This document shows positions 1 to 10,109 of a stretch of DNA of 20,785 nucleotides, one piece after another. Positions within the stretch are counted from its first letter, which is position 1; each line of letters starts with the position of its first letter. The notes under the pieces are model-generated. The model was not told the origin of the DNA and did not search any database. It worked only from the letters and a program-made list of their open reading frames with translations. This DNA comes from Trachelipus rathkii. Its lineage: Eukaryota > Arthropoda > Malacostraca > Isopoda > Trachelipodidae. The translations under genes were made by a program, and so were the position numbers. The stretch spans positions 70,001-90,785 of the forward strand of contig JABUQX010118587.1 of assembly GCA_015478945.1 (NCBI GenBank), given 5' to 3'.

Positions 1-180
1 TATGCAAAGTACTTGCAAGTACCTTGCAAATTTTCAAGTACAAGTACAAGTAAAGTACAAGTACAAGTACAAAGTACAGTGGTTTTAGAAACTGGCAAGT
101 ACAAGTACAAGTACAAGTACTGCTTCCAAAAAATGTACTTAAGTACAAGTCCAAGTACAAGTACTGTACTTGAACCAACC
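1..180. repeat. AAGTAC-type tandem repeat
   Basis: A degenerate tandem array built on AAGTAC/ACAAGT units runs from the left edge to about base 175, with interruptions such as the stretch near 85-97. Some units lose or gain bases, giving a mixed 5-6 bp period. The open frame across it is only the translation of this repeat. It continues directly into an AT microsatellite and probably extends past the left edge of the window. Confidence 0.9.
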
Positions 181-191
181 CTGATATATAC

Positions 192-225
<34 letters not shown>

Positions 226-475
226 ATATATATTATAGTATATTATTAGATATAATAGTATATATATATATTATATATGATATATACTATATATATATAT
301 ATATCTATTAAAGTATAGTATATTAAAATATATATATATATATATATATAGTATAGTTGTATATATATATGTATATATATAGTATTATATATATATAGTA
401 TAGTGTTATATATATAGTATTATATTATAGTAGTTATATATTATATATATAATATATTATTATATATATGTAGGC
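181..475. repeat. AT dinucleotide microsatellite
   Basis: This is an almost pure TA/AT tract with scattered G and C interruptions (TATAGTA variants). It carries no coding signal. It lies immediately outside the left arm of the large inverted repeat, so any target-site duplication of that arm is hidden in it. Confidence 0.95.
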
Positions 476-599
476 TAAATATTTATTCCTTTTGGGTCAT
501 GGGAAAATATTGAATAGCGTGGGAATTAGGGGGTCTCCTCTCCCTCCAGCCCCCTCCCCTCCTAGCCCCCTCGCCCGACAAAAAAAAACGAAGGTTTTT

Positions 600-780
600 T
601 TTTCGAACTAATAAATAAATAAATGAAATAAATAAAAATTAATAAATAAATTAATAAAATAATTAAATTAATTAATGAATAATAATTACATTAATAATTT
701 AATAAGATTTGCAAATATATATATATAGTTAAATAAATAAATAAAAAATAAATAAATAAATAAATATACAAATATAAAGG
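600..780. repeat. AAAT/AATAAAT-rich repeat tract
   Basis: A-rich tetranucleotide-like sequence (AAATAAATAAAT with interruptions) sits inside the left inverted-repeat arm. Its counterpart is the T-rich TTTA tract at about 9455-9620 in the right arm, so it probably belongs to the dispersed element. Confidence 0.85.
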
Positions 781-785
781 AAATA

Positions 786-1400
786 AAAATGTTGTAAATA
801 TAATATATACTTAGTATATATATATATTATTATGTACTATAATATATATTAGGTATTACGGTTATATATAGCGTTAGTATATAGTTATGTATATTTATAT
901 AGTTAGCCGTATATGGCCCGCCGAGGGCAGCCCGCACCTTTGTGCTCGTCTCCGACTCCGCAAACACTCATTTAATCATAGTTGCGCCTATATATTATAT
1001 ATATATTTAGATATATATATACTATATATATCGTATTGTATATATATATATAGTATATTATAGTATATCAATATAATATAGTATTGTATATTATATATAC
1101 GTATATATAATATATATACGTATTATATATATAATATATTCATTATAGTATAATATAGTATATTATACTATTACTAGTAATATTACTATATATATTATAT
1201 ATGATATAGTTATATATATATATATATTATATATATATTATATATATATATATAGGATTATATATATATTATATATATACTATCATATATATATATATAT
1301 ATATATGTTATAAATATATACTATATATATATATCTATATGTATATATATATATATATATATAGTATTAGTGTATATATATATCATGTATCTATTTAATT
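786..1400. repeat. AT microsatellites around a GC-richer island
   Basis: Two AT tracts (about 786-900 and 988-1400) are separated by an 85-base GC-richer island at 903-988. The island is part of the inverted repeat and matches 9244-9335 in reverse orientation. There is nothing else to call here. Confidence 0.9.
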
Positions 1401-1404
1401 ATGT

Positions 1405-1690
1405 ATTTAGAGAGGAGAGAGTAGAGAGATGAGAGAGAGAAGAGAGAGAGACAGACAGAGAGAGAGTGAGAGAGTGCTCAGATTAATATGAAGAAGAGAG
1501 AGAGAGAGAGAGGAGAGAGAGATGAGAAGAGAGGAGAGAGAGAGAAGAGACGGAGTAGCGCGGAGTAGATTGATGATGAGCGGAGTGATGGCCCAGATGG
1601 GAGATGAGAGAGGAGTAGGAGAAGGATGGAGAGAGAGTGAGAAGAGAGAGAGAGAGAAAATTCGAGGGAGAGAGAGAAGAAGAGGGAAGA
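1405..1690. repeat. GA-rich polypurine microsatellite
   Basis: An interrupted (GA)n/(GAGA) tract spans nearly 300 bases, with a somewhat less repetitive core around 1545-1630. The open frame over it is an Arg/Glu low-complexity translation and not a supported gene. A shorter CT tract in the right arm (8887-8946) lies in the mirrored position. Confidence 0.9.
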
Positions 1691-2150
1691 AAATGTACGT
1701 GTTTTTTTCTCTTTATTTTCTAATAAAGATGTGCAATTTTGTTCTGTTCAAAGGGCGGAAGGAGTGGGATTAGGGTCTGTGGTCCCGCGCTCCCCAGCTA
1801 TCATCCGTGTCAGAGAGCGCGTGGCTCGAGCAGGACAATGAGTTGTCGATGTCCGTGCGCGTCGTGCCATCTGCGGTGTTACGTAAATCATTTCGTTGAC
1901 GGGTTTTCTAAAGTCGTGTTGGCTGAGGCCCGGTGAGAATTTGAAGGGGTAAAGGACAAGTCGGGTTTGTGCGAATTTCTCATCCTCGACTTTCGATTGT
2001 ATGAACACTACGCATCGTGTTTGGAGTGGCGGTCCGACGACACAAGGTAGCATGTTTACAGTCACTAGAGCAGCAAACAGCTACCTCACATGCACAGGCC
2101 ACAGTAACACTCTCTACACCACATGTATTGTGGTGTTACACCACACCTCA
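1691..2150. other. Unique GC-richer spacer inside the left arm, no supported gene
   Basis: About 460 bases of mixed-composition DNA are more GC-rich than the surroundings. A 105-codon open frame on the minus strand (1748-2065) covers most of it, but it resembles no family I know. The homologous stretch of the right arm (8670-8860) does not keep the same reading frame: an indel shifts it at the conserved TCAACGAAAT motif. I therefore read this as non-coding repeat sequence. An AC-rich end at about 2090-2145 leads into the next AT tract. Confidence 0.5.
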
Positions 2151-2500
2151 TTTATATATCTTATATAGTATTATTTAGCTGAGTTATATATTAGTATATC
2201 TATATATTATAGTATAATTGTAGGTATATATATATAATAATATATATATATATATATATATTATATATTGTATATAGTATATACTAATAAAACCATTTTG
2301 AAAAAGGGGAAGAAATTGGTTTGTTTTTTTGATTAACAAAACAACACAATTAAATAGTATTATATATATAATATAGTTTATTATATAGTATTATATATAT
2401 ATATAAGTATTAATAGTATATATATATATATAGTAGGTTATATATATTAGTATTTATAGTATATTACTACCATATAATATTAATATATATGTATAGGTGA
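2151..2500. repeat. AT microsatellite split by a short purine-rich spacer
   Basis: AT tracts at about 2151-2285 and 2350-2500 flank a 60-base spacer. That spacer contains the innermost recognisable block of the inverted repeat, near 2294-2318. Confidence 0.9.
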
Positions 2501-3293
2501 AGAGTGATTAGATAGGATTAGTAGATTTAAGAAGATGATAAGAATAGATAGATAGATAGAGTCAAGAAATAGATATAAGATGGAAAGTAACCGAATGTGG
2601 TGAGTACAGGTTAGCTGAGTGAGCGATCGCGTGTAGAGGGGATACCGGACGTTTGTGTAAGGGATTTGGATGGGGTCGTTGTGTGTGTGCAAGGTGCGGT
2701 GGCAAAGGAAGGATGAGGAGCAGGACCATCCTGGCTGAACTGGTCATGGTAGTGGCAGATATGAGATACCAGTTATTCGAAAATTAAATCAGGTATACAG
2801 GGATGTTTTTTTCTTTAAATATGATAGTCATAGAGAAAGTATAGTAAATGTAGTATGACGGTAGTAGTGTATTACAATTGACATAGTTATATATATTAAG
2901 GTCGTTAGTTATTATATGATCGGTATATTATATGTGCGCTACTGTACTTATACGTTAGTTTGATCTGTTACCGATGATTATGGTAGTGTTATGTTGGATT
3001 ATGTGTATAGAGGATTGCGCTGGTATGATTCCTTTTGTCGAGGGTGTTTTAGTGGGGTGGCATAAGCATGATGCGATGTTGAGGGTGTGTGGGTCTGCGG
3101 GGTCTCCGTAGATGTGGGGGAGACGAGAAGGCAAGACTCTGTGGTTAAGCTTTGGGACATGATGGAGTCGTAGAGAGGAGTTTGAGCGGGCGGGCTTAGA
3201 GGGGATTGAGGGAGAGTTGTGTCTCAAACGTAACCATGAAGGGGAAAAAGTGTCAAACATAACACTGCGTTGACCTATATTATTTTTGGGAAG
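2501..3293. other. Unassigned spacer, nothing recognised
   Basis: About 800 bases of mixed sequence include a short GATA run near 2545-2560, a GT-rich patch near 2677, and a stretch of G-rich plus-strand sequence at 3000-3250. The minus-strand 120-codon open frame at 2955-3317 starts inside the AC microsatellite and has a proline, serine and arginine-rich composition typical of a chance frame opposite G-rich DNA. No motif, splice pattern or RNA gene stands out. Confidence 0.5.
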
Positions 3294-3318
3294 CACACAC
3301 ACACACGACACACACACC
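3294..3318. repeat. AC dinucleotide microsatellite
   Basis: A short (CA)n tract with one interruption (CACACGACAC), followed directly by AT repeats. Confidence 0.9.
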
Positions 3319-3324
3319 TACTGT

Positions 3325-3525
3325 TTCTATATATATATATAGCTGTATATATAATATTATATATCATATATATATGGATATTTATATATATAAGTTAAAG
3401 TATTATATATATTTATATATATTTATTATATAGTATTTACATCATAAGTATATTTTACATATATTATTATATATTATATATAGATATAAGTATATTTATA
3501 TATTTATATATATATATGTAGTATG
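3325..3525. repeat. AT microsatellite
   Basis: Interrupted TA/TATAT tract with no coding signal. Confidence 0.9.
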
Positions 3526-3584
3526 CGCAAGTATTTATGATCACACAGGAGGGTATAATCATAGTTAAAATAGAATGCATACTT

Positions 3585-3686
3585 TACATACATACATACA
3601 TACGCTACTCTAATACATACATACATACATTTACATACATACATACATAATACATACATACATACATACATACTACATACATACCT
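3585..3686. repeat. CATA tetranucleotide microsatellite
   Basis: Several runs of (CATA)n are separated by short interruptions near 3604-3612, 3631 and 3650. Together they make up about 100 bases. Confidence 0.95.
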
Positions 3687-3694
3687 ATCTTATT

Positions 3695-4008
3695 TATTAA
3701 TATATATATATCTATATATATATATATATGATATATATATTATATATATATAGTATATATATATATATATATTTTAGTATATATATATATATAGTTATAG
3801 ATATATATATATATATAATTTATTAGATAGCTATATATATTTGATATATATTAATATATATATATATACGTACCTTCAAAGATGTTGTGTGAATAGACAC
3901 AATTTGAATAATATATATATATATATATATATTTGATATAATATAATATATGATATTATATATATTACATGATAATAATATATATATATATAATATATTA
4001 TATATATG
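3695..4008. repeat. AT microsatellite
   Basis: A long interrupted AT tract. A 40-base non-repeat interruption near 3868-3910 separates two parts. The minus-strand open frame across it is Ile/Tyr low complexity. Confidence 0.93.
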
Positions 4009-4255
4009 GTGGGTACTTATGGTGGTAAGTGTTATATAGGTCGTAAGATATCGTAATATGAGGTTTGTCGTTCTCGTATTGGTGTCGGGGGACCCCTTGA
4101 TGCTTCCCCCCTGGGAGGGGGAACATTCGCCTGAAGAATGCACGGAATGGCAAGTTTAGTATACATTCGCTTAGGCTCTCCAGACTGACATTTCTTTTTC
4201 AAAATCTCGTTTCTTTTTATAAACGCAACTAAAATATACAGTTTGTCCTAATTTA
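4009..4255. other. Unassigned spacer with a short C/G hairpin
   Basis: About 250 bases of unique sequence. Around 4104-4122 a run of C is followed by GGGAGGGGGAA, able to fold into a small C-rich/G-rich hairpin with a GGG loop. There is no gene signal. Confidence 0.45.
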
Positions 4256-4299
4256 AGTGGGTGTGTGTTTCATTTTACATGTGTTATTCTTTGTGTTAA

Positions 4300-4440
4300 T
4301 TTTTATGTTTTATTTATTTATTTATTTTTTTTTTTTTCATTTTTTTCAATATTTTTTTTGTTTTTTTATTTATTTATTTTTTTTTTTAATCTTATATATT
4401 AAGAGATTTTTTTTTATTTTTTTAAATTATTATTTTACAA
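4300..4440. repeat. T-rich tract leading into the satellite
   Basis: Low-complexity poly-T/TTTA sequence. The 102-codon plus-strand frame at 4257-4565 is mostly its Phe/Leu/Ile translation. The last 25 codons of that frame fall in degenerate satellite DNA, so I do not call a gene. Confidence 0.8.
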
Positions 4441-5570
4441 AAATTTTATTCTTTTCAGTTCTAAAATTTATCAAATTTACAATTTTTTTCATACCCTCAA
4501 AGGAGGTCATAGTAGAATCAAAACCAACGTCCACATCAAGTCCAAAAGATCATATTGTCTATTGATCAATTGATCTATTGAATCTATTGATCAGGTCATT
4601 TTACTAAAATTATCATGTTTTTACATACCCTAATCAGATAAATCAGTAAATCAAACATGCCATACCAAACTGCCTGGTCCACGCTGATCTATTGATCTAT
4701 TGGATCTATTGATCTATTGATTCAGGTCATATTTTTCTAAAATTATTATGTTTTACATACCCTAAATCAGTAAATCAGTAATCAAGTAAATCAACCAACC
4801 CAAACCAAAATTAGTGAAAATTGCAATCTATTGGATCTTACCTTTGATCTATTGATCTATTGATTCAGGTCATATTTTTACTAAAATTATCATGTTTTTA
4901 CATACCCTAAATCGTAAATGCGAGTAATCAACCATCTCACTGCCTTCATGTCTATCCGTGTTCTATTCGATCTAATTGTATCTATTTGATCTTATTGATC
5001 TATTGAATCTATTGATCAAGTCATTTCTTTATCTAAGGAATTATTATGTTTTAAGCTACCTTAAAGAATGTCAGTAAATGCAGTAAATCAGTAAATCAAA
5101 CACCCACCATACCCTCCCCAGTCCACCTTGAGTCTATTGATCTACTTGGATCTATTGATCATTGATCTTTTGATTCGGTCATATTTTTACTAAATTATCA
5201 TGTTTTTACATACCCTAAATCCAGTAATCAGCAAATCAAACCATCCAACTGCCTTCCTGTCATACAGTGATCTACGTGAGTCTCCTGTCCAATCATGCTA
5301 TTGATCTATTGATCTATTGGATTCAAGTCATATTTTTTACTAATTTTAATGGTTTTACATACCCTAATCGTAATATCGTAAATTAGTAAATCAACACCCC
5401 AACAACATTCTGTCTTCAACCTTGATCTATTTGAATCTATTGATCTAGTTGATCTGCAGGTTCATCTTTTTACTAAAAATATATGTTTTTACTCCCTAGA
5501 CCAATCAGTAAATCAGTAAATCAAAACCAGCTCTACCACAGTGCCCCGCTCATCCATGATGCTAGTTGAA
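4424..5570 (+). repeat. Tandem satellite array, about 130-155 bp period, roughly eight copies
   Basis: Each monomer has the same order of parts: a (GATCTATT)n sub-repeat, GGTCAT, an AT-rich stretch ACTAAAATTATCATG, TTTTTACATACCCTAA, an (AAATCAGT)n sub-repeat, then a variable C-rich segment. The ACATACCC landmark or its decayed form lies near 4491, 4623, 4756, 4901, 5055, 5209, 5358 and 5491, so spacing is 132-154 bases. Copies differ by many small indels and substitutions. The first copy is degenerate at its left edge. It is a satellite, not a CRISPR: there is no constant short repeat with unique equal-length spacers. Confidence 0.88.
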
Positions 5571-5579
5571 TTGCGTATG

Positions 5580-7735
5580 TCTATTCGATTCAGTACCATT
5601 TCGAGTATCAATGTTTAGATAAAATAAATAAAAACAAATTCTTTATTACTCGCGCAACTGATCAATGAATATAAATGCTAACGTAACAGAGTTTTCCCAT
5701 TAATAACACGGCTTACTTAGCTCATCTGAACTATGATATACATGCACAACGACAAGACCTGACACAGGCCTTAAACATGAATAAATCTGGTGTATACGTT
5801 ACCAAAGGTTTCCATCAACTTAACAGACAGTAATAGTAACCTAACATAGCATATTCAAATACGTAATCCTATTCACACTTGGTCAAGCATAGCTCTACAA
5901 TAACAATGTTGATTTATATGTAACATGGGTAATATAGCATAACAAATATGTAAAGCATATTAACGCTTTATCTAATATTTAATATATAATAAAAAAATAA
6001 TTTTATTAAATGGTAATATTTTTCGGTGCTAAAAATGTGAACGAAAAATAATTTATAATCATATTAATATTTTTTTTAAAAGTAACAAGTTTATCCACAG
6101 TCAATAAAGCTAACATAGCGTAAACATGAACTAAGAAAATAATGTGCAAAGACAAACCTATACATCAACTTACATAGCGAATAAACTGTTAAAACCTTGA
6201 CAGTAGTTCCCACACTTAAGCACTGAGTATAAGTATAACATTTGCATGCAGCAACGTCAACCTGATTTACTTTTTTTCAACATATCTCTACCGATATTAA
6301 ATGTTCAATCACAATGGGGCTTTACATTGAACACCGTTAACATGTTATCAGCAAATTGCTATCATAACCCTTGGTCTCGATTATCAATCACAGCCTTCGA
6401 TCCGAATTGAAGTAATGCGATACGTAAGCAAAGTTTTAAAGCATTTTATAAATTCAGGTATAATTGTTTTATGGAATTGTATCAATAACAGTTAGGTACA
6501 CTAAAATAGTCAAGTAATCAATCAACAAATAATTTGCAACATAACAATCTGTTTTAAAAGACGATAACATAAAAATAACGCTAAGTTTTATCCAAACATA
6601 ACAGATAAAGCATAAAGTTCTTTGACATAATATGACTAGTAAATGTGCGTTAGCAGTTTACCGGCTTTGAATCAGTAAAGATCAGTAATCAAACCAGCGA
6701 CCCATCTTCCACCTCCACCCACCTGGATCTATCCCGCTTGAAGCCGACCAGATCTTTTGACTCTATGATCTAATGAGTCTTCCAGCGTCCCATATTAAGG
6801 TGTAAGCGCATTGTTCAGGCTAGCAGAGTACCAAAAATAAGTTTTTGTTATATACTAACCAATTAAATAGTATGAGCTAACAGTAACTTGTTTTCAACAT
6901 TAAAGCTAACTTTAAGCATTACACGACTAGAGAATATACTGTAACAAGGACAGGAACTAACACATCTTAAGCCGATAAACTCGCTAGCATTAACAAAGTT
7001 CCATACTTATAAACAAACAGTAAAGTAGCTAGCACAGCGTACAAAACGTAAACTATTCATACTTTTTCAGAGCATATCTCTACATATAATCGTTTATATT
7101 TGACATTAACACTATTGATTTACATCGCATTTTGAATATCATTTCTGATAAACAATAACGAATCAAATGGGTTCTTTATAGCAGTAAGCGTGCGAATACG
7201 TGGTAAGATAACAATGTTTTTCAACATTAGCAAAGCTAGCAAGCATCAAATGGAGCTAAGAAAAATAATGATACAAGAACAACCAACACGCATCGCTTAC
7301 GCATTAATAATCTGTTAACATTAACAAAGTTCCACTCTTAACATGACCAATAAAGACCTAAGCCATGGTATAAAACGTAACGGCTAGTTGGACACTTTTT
7401 CACAGCATTCTGTAGAATAATCATGTTAATTTTACCATTAACATGCGGCCAAATATTACAACAATTTTCATAACACCTGTCTAATCATCCATACAGAACA
7501 GACGAAATATAATGCTAACGGTACCAAATTTTTTTTTTTTACAGTCAACTACCACTCACGGTAACAAAAATTCATTATAGCCTCGTCTAAATATCATGAA
7601 TCCCCAACGAATAATTGCGAACATAAAGTTTTAGCGCCAAACATAACACTAAAAATATAAATATTTTATCTAGTTATGACATAAAATAAGTTCTTTGAAT
7701 ATAGAATATCACAGTAAAGCGTAATACTAGTTTAC
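5580..7735. repeat. Diverged long-period tandem repeat, about 330-400 bp unit
   Basis: This 2.1 kb gene-free block reuses the same landmarks in order. One is a TTCCA..CTTA segment near 5808, 6205, 7000 and 7329. The other is a CATATCTCTACA-like segment followed by TTAACATG-like sequence near 5888, 6281, 7073 and 7405. The spacings are about 395, 2 x 396 and 330. The position expected for the missing copy (near 6670) is occupied by a satellite fragment. Similarity between copies is low, so boundaries are approximate. Every frame is broken by stops. Confidence 0.55.
6660..6795 (+). repeat. Isolated diverged satellite monomer
   Basis: It contains AATCAGTAAAGATCAGTAAT, a C-rich segment and decayed GATCTATT-like units in the same order as the array at 4424-5570. 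It sits inside the long-period repeat block. Confidence 0.6.
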
Positions 7736-7744
7736 TGATTTTAA

Positions 7745-7900
7745 AAGCAGTAAATCAGTAAATCAGTAATAACACCCATCCCTGAGTCCCCTACCTCACC
7801 AACCGGCCTAGTGAAATCTATTGACAGCTATTTGATTCAGTCATATTACGAGTATCGATTTTGGATAAACATATCATAAAAATAAAGTTCTTATTTACGT
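7745..7900 (+). repeat. Satellite monomer at the right edge of the long-period block
   Basis: AAATCAGTAAATCAGTAATA, then a C-rich segment, then ATCTATTGA and GATTCAGTCATATTACGAGT. The junction GATTCAGT-CAT-CGAGTATC followed by a TTTA/GGATAAA stretch also occurs at the left edge of the block (about 5587-5625). The block is therefore bounded by the same satellite-to-repeat junction on both sides. Confidence 0.65.
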
Positions 7901-8060
7901 GACCTAGCTCTCTTATTTTTAGGAGTAAACATAACATGAAAAATAATTTTTAATATACTGACTTTAGAAAACGTTAGATCTAAATATATAAAATTTTTCA
8001 GCGACGAGCCACTACATCGGAGATCCCCAGACGAGATGTTTGAAGACCCATCTCGGGGGG

Positions 8061-8129
8061 TACACCGAAGGGGGGGTGTAAGCGGTAAGGTCACGCCCTT
8101 TGGCTGTGCCTTATGTACAACCGCTTACA
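8061..8129 (+). other. Compact GC-rich hairpin with a competing alternative stem
   Basis: TGTAAGCGGT at 8077-8086 pairs perfectly with ACCGCTTACA at 8120-8129. Inside, AAGG pairs with CCTT, CAC with GTG and GCC with GGC around a CTTT loop, giving about 20 base pairs with small bulges and one 7-base asymmetry. Upstream, TACACC at 8061-8066 can instead pair with GGTGTA at 8075-8080, which uses up the first bases of the main stem. It may be a structured RNA, a small fold-back repeat, or a relic. No promoter or RNA polymerase III boxes are evident. Confidence 0.5.
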
Positions 8130-8159
8130 TCTTATCTATCTATTCATTGGCCTTATAAT

Positions 8160-8161
8160 AA

Positions 8162-8194
<33 letters not shown>

Positions 8195-8230
8195 ATATAT
8201 ATCGATATATATTCTATTATATTATATATA

Positions 8231-8270
<40 letters not shown>

Positions 8271-8573
8271 ATATACATATTATATATATATATAGTATAT
8301 ATCATATTATATATATATAATTAGTACTTTATATATATATACTATATAATATATAATATTATAATATATATATATGATTATTATTATATATATATATAAT
8401 TATTTAATTATATATATATATGTTCTGTATATATTTGTGTGTATCAACAATTTTTCCCCTTTTCAAAATCTCAAAACCTTATATAGTATTATAGTATATA
8501 ATTATATATATAATATTATATATATATATAATATGATTATATATATATTATTATATTATTATATGATAATATT

Positions 8574-8586
<13 letters not shown>
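8160..8586. repeat. AT microsatellites
   Basis: AT tracts interrupted by a unique spacer at about 8430-8480, which is the innermost matched block of the right inverted-repeat arm. Open frames here are Ile/Tyr low complexity on both strands. Confidence 0.93.
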
Positions 8587-8609
<23 letters not shown>

Positions 8610-8652
8610 AGTGTGTGTGTGTGTGTAGGTGTGTGTGGTGTGTGTGTGTGTT
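8587..8652. repeat. GT dinucleotide microsatellite
   Basis: A (GT)n tract with a few A and GG interruptions. It yields Cys/Val and Thr/His frames on the two strands. It lies at the inner side of a conserved block of the right arm. Confidence 0.95.
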
Positions 8653-8886
8653 TTGTGTATTTTTATACACGGAGGTATGAGAACTTGCGAACTTTTTACC
8701 CGCGTGGTCATTCTCACGCTCCAACTTTAGTTTACGACTTTTTAGAACCGTCAACGAAATTGGTTAATAACCAACCGAGATGGCATAGCGGCCGGACCGA
8801 CAACTTATGCTGCTGCAGCCTCCGCTTCTGACGGGGCGGGGGTGGGGGGAATTTCCCGCTTAAAAAACAGCGTTACTTTTTTTCCC

Positions 8887-8946
8887 CGTCTGTTCTTCTT
8901 CTCTCGTCTCTTTCTCTTCTCTCTCTTCTCTCCTCTCTCTGTCTCC
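8887..8946. repeat. CT-rich polypyrimidine tract
   Basis: An interrupted (TCTC)n/TTCT tract that mirrors the GA tract at 1405-1690 in the other arm, but about five times shorter. Confidence 0.9.
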
Positions 8947-8949
8947 TTT

Positions 8950-9240
8950 ATATTATGTATAATTATAGTATCTATATATAGGGTAGTAATATATATTATA
9001 AGTATATATAATATTATATATATGTATATATATATATATTTTATATTATGGATTATATATATTAATATGTATATAGTTATATATATATATAGTATATATA
9101 TATATATATACTTAGTATTTATATATATATTCATATTATTATAGTATATATAATATATTATTATATACTTATATATATATTATATAGGTATCTGATATAT
9201 ATATTATATATTATACTATATATATATATATATTCTATAA
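8950..9240. repeat. AT microsatellite
   Basis: Interrupted AT tract inside the right arm, with no coding signal. Confidence 0.93.
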
Positions 9241-9271
9241 CATGGCGAATCTATGATTGCGTGGTGTTGCG

Positions 9272-9299
9272 CAGTGCGGTGCGGTGCGGTGCCGGTGCG
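9272..9299. repeat. GGTGC pentanucleotide mini-array
   Basis: A short run of GGTGC units (GCGGTGCGGTGCGGTGCCGGTGC) lies in the GC-richer island of the right arm. The matching island of the left arm (903-988) lacks this expansion, so it arose after the copies separated. Confidence 0.8.
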
Positions 9300-9330
9300 A
9301 AAAAAACCGGTGCTCTGCCGTATTGAGGCT

Positions 9331-9620
9331 AAATGTATTATAGTATTATATATATCTATATAGTATATTATATATAAAGTAGTATTATATACTATATATA
9401 TAGTATATATACTATTATATCTATTATATATTATTACGTATAGTATATATTATATCTTTTTTTTGCTTTTTTGTAATTTATTTATTTTTTTTTATTTATT
9501 ATTTTTTATTAATGATATTTATTTAATTTATTATTATATTTATTAATTAATTTATTAATTTATTAATTAATCTTAATCATTTTATTATTTAATTTAATTA
9601 ATTTTTGTATTTGATATTGC
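9331..9620. repeat. AT microsatellite followed by a T-rich TTTA tract
   Basis: AT repeats to about 9455, then TTTA/ATTT-rich sequence mirroring the AAAT tract at 600-780. Confidence 0.88.
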
Positions 9621-9775
9621 ATTTATTTTTTTGTTTCGAAAAAATCTTCGCTTTTTTTCGTCGGGGAGGGGGGGCTGAAGGGGAGGGAGGGGCTGGAGGG
9701 AGAGGAGACCCCTAATTCCCACGCTATTCAATATTTTCCCACGACACTTTTTTTTTATAGGGTCTACTTATATTA

Positions 9776-9904
9776 TAAATATATATATATATATATAGTT
9801 ATTAATGAATATTATATTAATATATTATATAATATATATAATTTATATATATATTATACTAATATATATATACTATATATATATATATGATATATATATA
9901 TAAG

Positions 9905-9948
<44 letters not shown>

Positions 9949-10105
9949 AATAATATAATATTATATTATATATATATAATATATATATAATATATAACTA
10001 TATATAGTAAAGTATATAAATACATATATATATATTATATTATAGTATATAGTATATATTATATTATATATATATATATAGTATATATAGATATATATAT
10101 CATAA
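9776..10105. repeat. AT microsatellite
   Basis: A long AT tract immediately outside the right inverted-repeat arm. Confidence 0.95.
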
Positions 10106-10109
10106 ACTC

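Larger units (their letters stand above)
477..2335 (+). repeat. Left arm of a long imperfect inverted repeat
   Basis: Four non-microsatellite blocks in this interval recur as reverse complements, in mirrored order, in 8440-9775. (1) Bases 500-530 are an exact 31-base reverse complement of 9711-9741, with weaker similarity continuing through the C-rich stretch to about 606. (2) The block at 903-988 matches 9244-9335, for example AATCATAG followed by TGCGCC or TTCGCC. (3) The block at about 1855-1990 matches 8670-8800, including TTTCGTTGAC at 1891-1900 against 8750-8759. (4) ATTTTGAAAAAGGGGA near 2294 matches the reverse of 8453-8469. A GA tract in this arm mirrors a CT tract in the other. It is either one terminal or foldback arm of a large element, or one of two oppositely oriented dispersed copies. 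No transposase is visible in it. Confidence 0.8.
8440..9775 (-). repeat. Right arm of the long imperfect inverted repeat
   Basis: This is the reverse-complement counterpart of 477-2335. The best anchor is 9711-9741, an exact 31-base match to 500-530. Further matched blocks lie at 9244-9335, 8670-8800 (including TCAACGAAAT at 8750-8759) and 8453-8469. The arm is shorter than the left one, mainly because its CT and AT tracts are shorter. A 15-base near-palindrome TTGGTTAATAACCAA lies at 8760-8774. The outer boundary lies in AT repeats, so no target-site duplication can be read. Confidence 0.8.

Noticed and set aside
1748..2065. 105-codon minus-strand open frame in the left inverted-repeat arm
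   Set aside because: No family resemblance, and the homologous part of the right arm (8670-8860) does not preserve the reading frame, which argues against coding constraint.
2955..3317. 120-codon minus-strand open frame
   Set aside because: It starts inside the AC microsatellite and lies opposite G-rich DNA. The composition is biased and no motif is visible.
4257..4565. 102-codon plus-strand open frame with a hydrophobic, membrane-like profile
   Set aside because: The Phe/Leu/Ile run is the translation of a poly-T/TTTA tract and its end lies in degenerate satellite DNA.
4424..5570. CRISPR-like repeat array
   Set aside because: The repeats are long, diverged satellite monomers with internal sub-repeats. 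There are no short identical repeats with unique spacers and no cas genes, and the DNA looks eukaryotic.
8780..8791. TGGCATAGCGG matching a tRNA/SINE A box
   Set aside because: No B box follows at a suitable distance, no cloverleaf can be drawn, and the homologous site in the left arm does not keep the motif.
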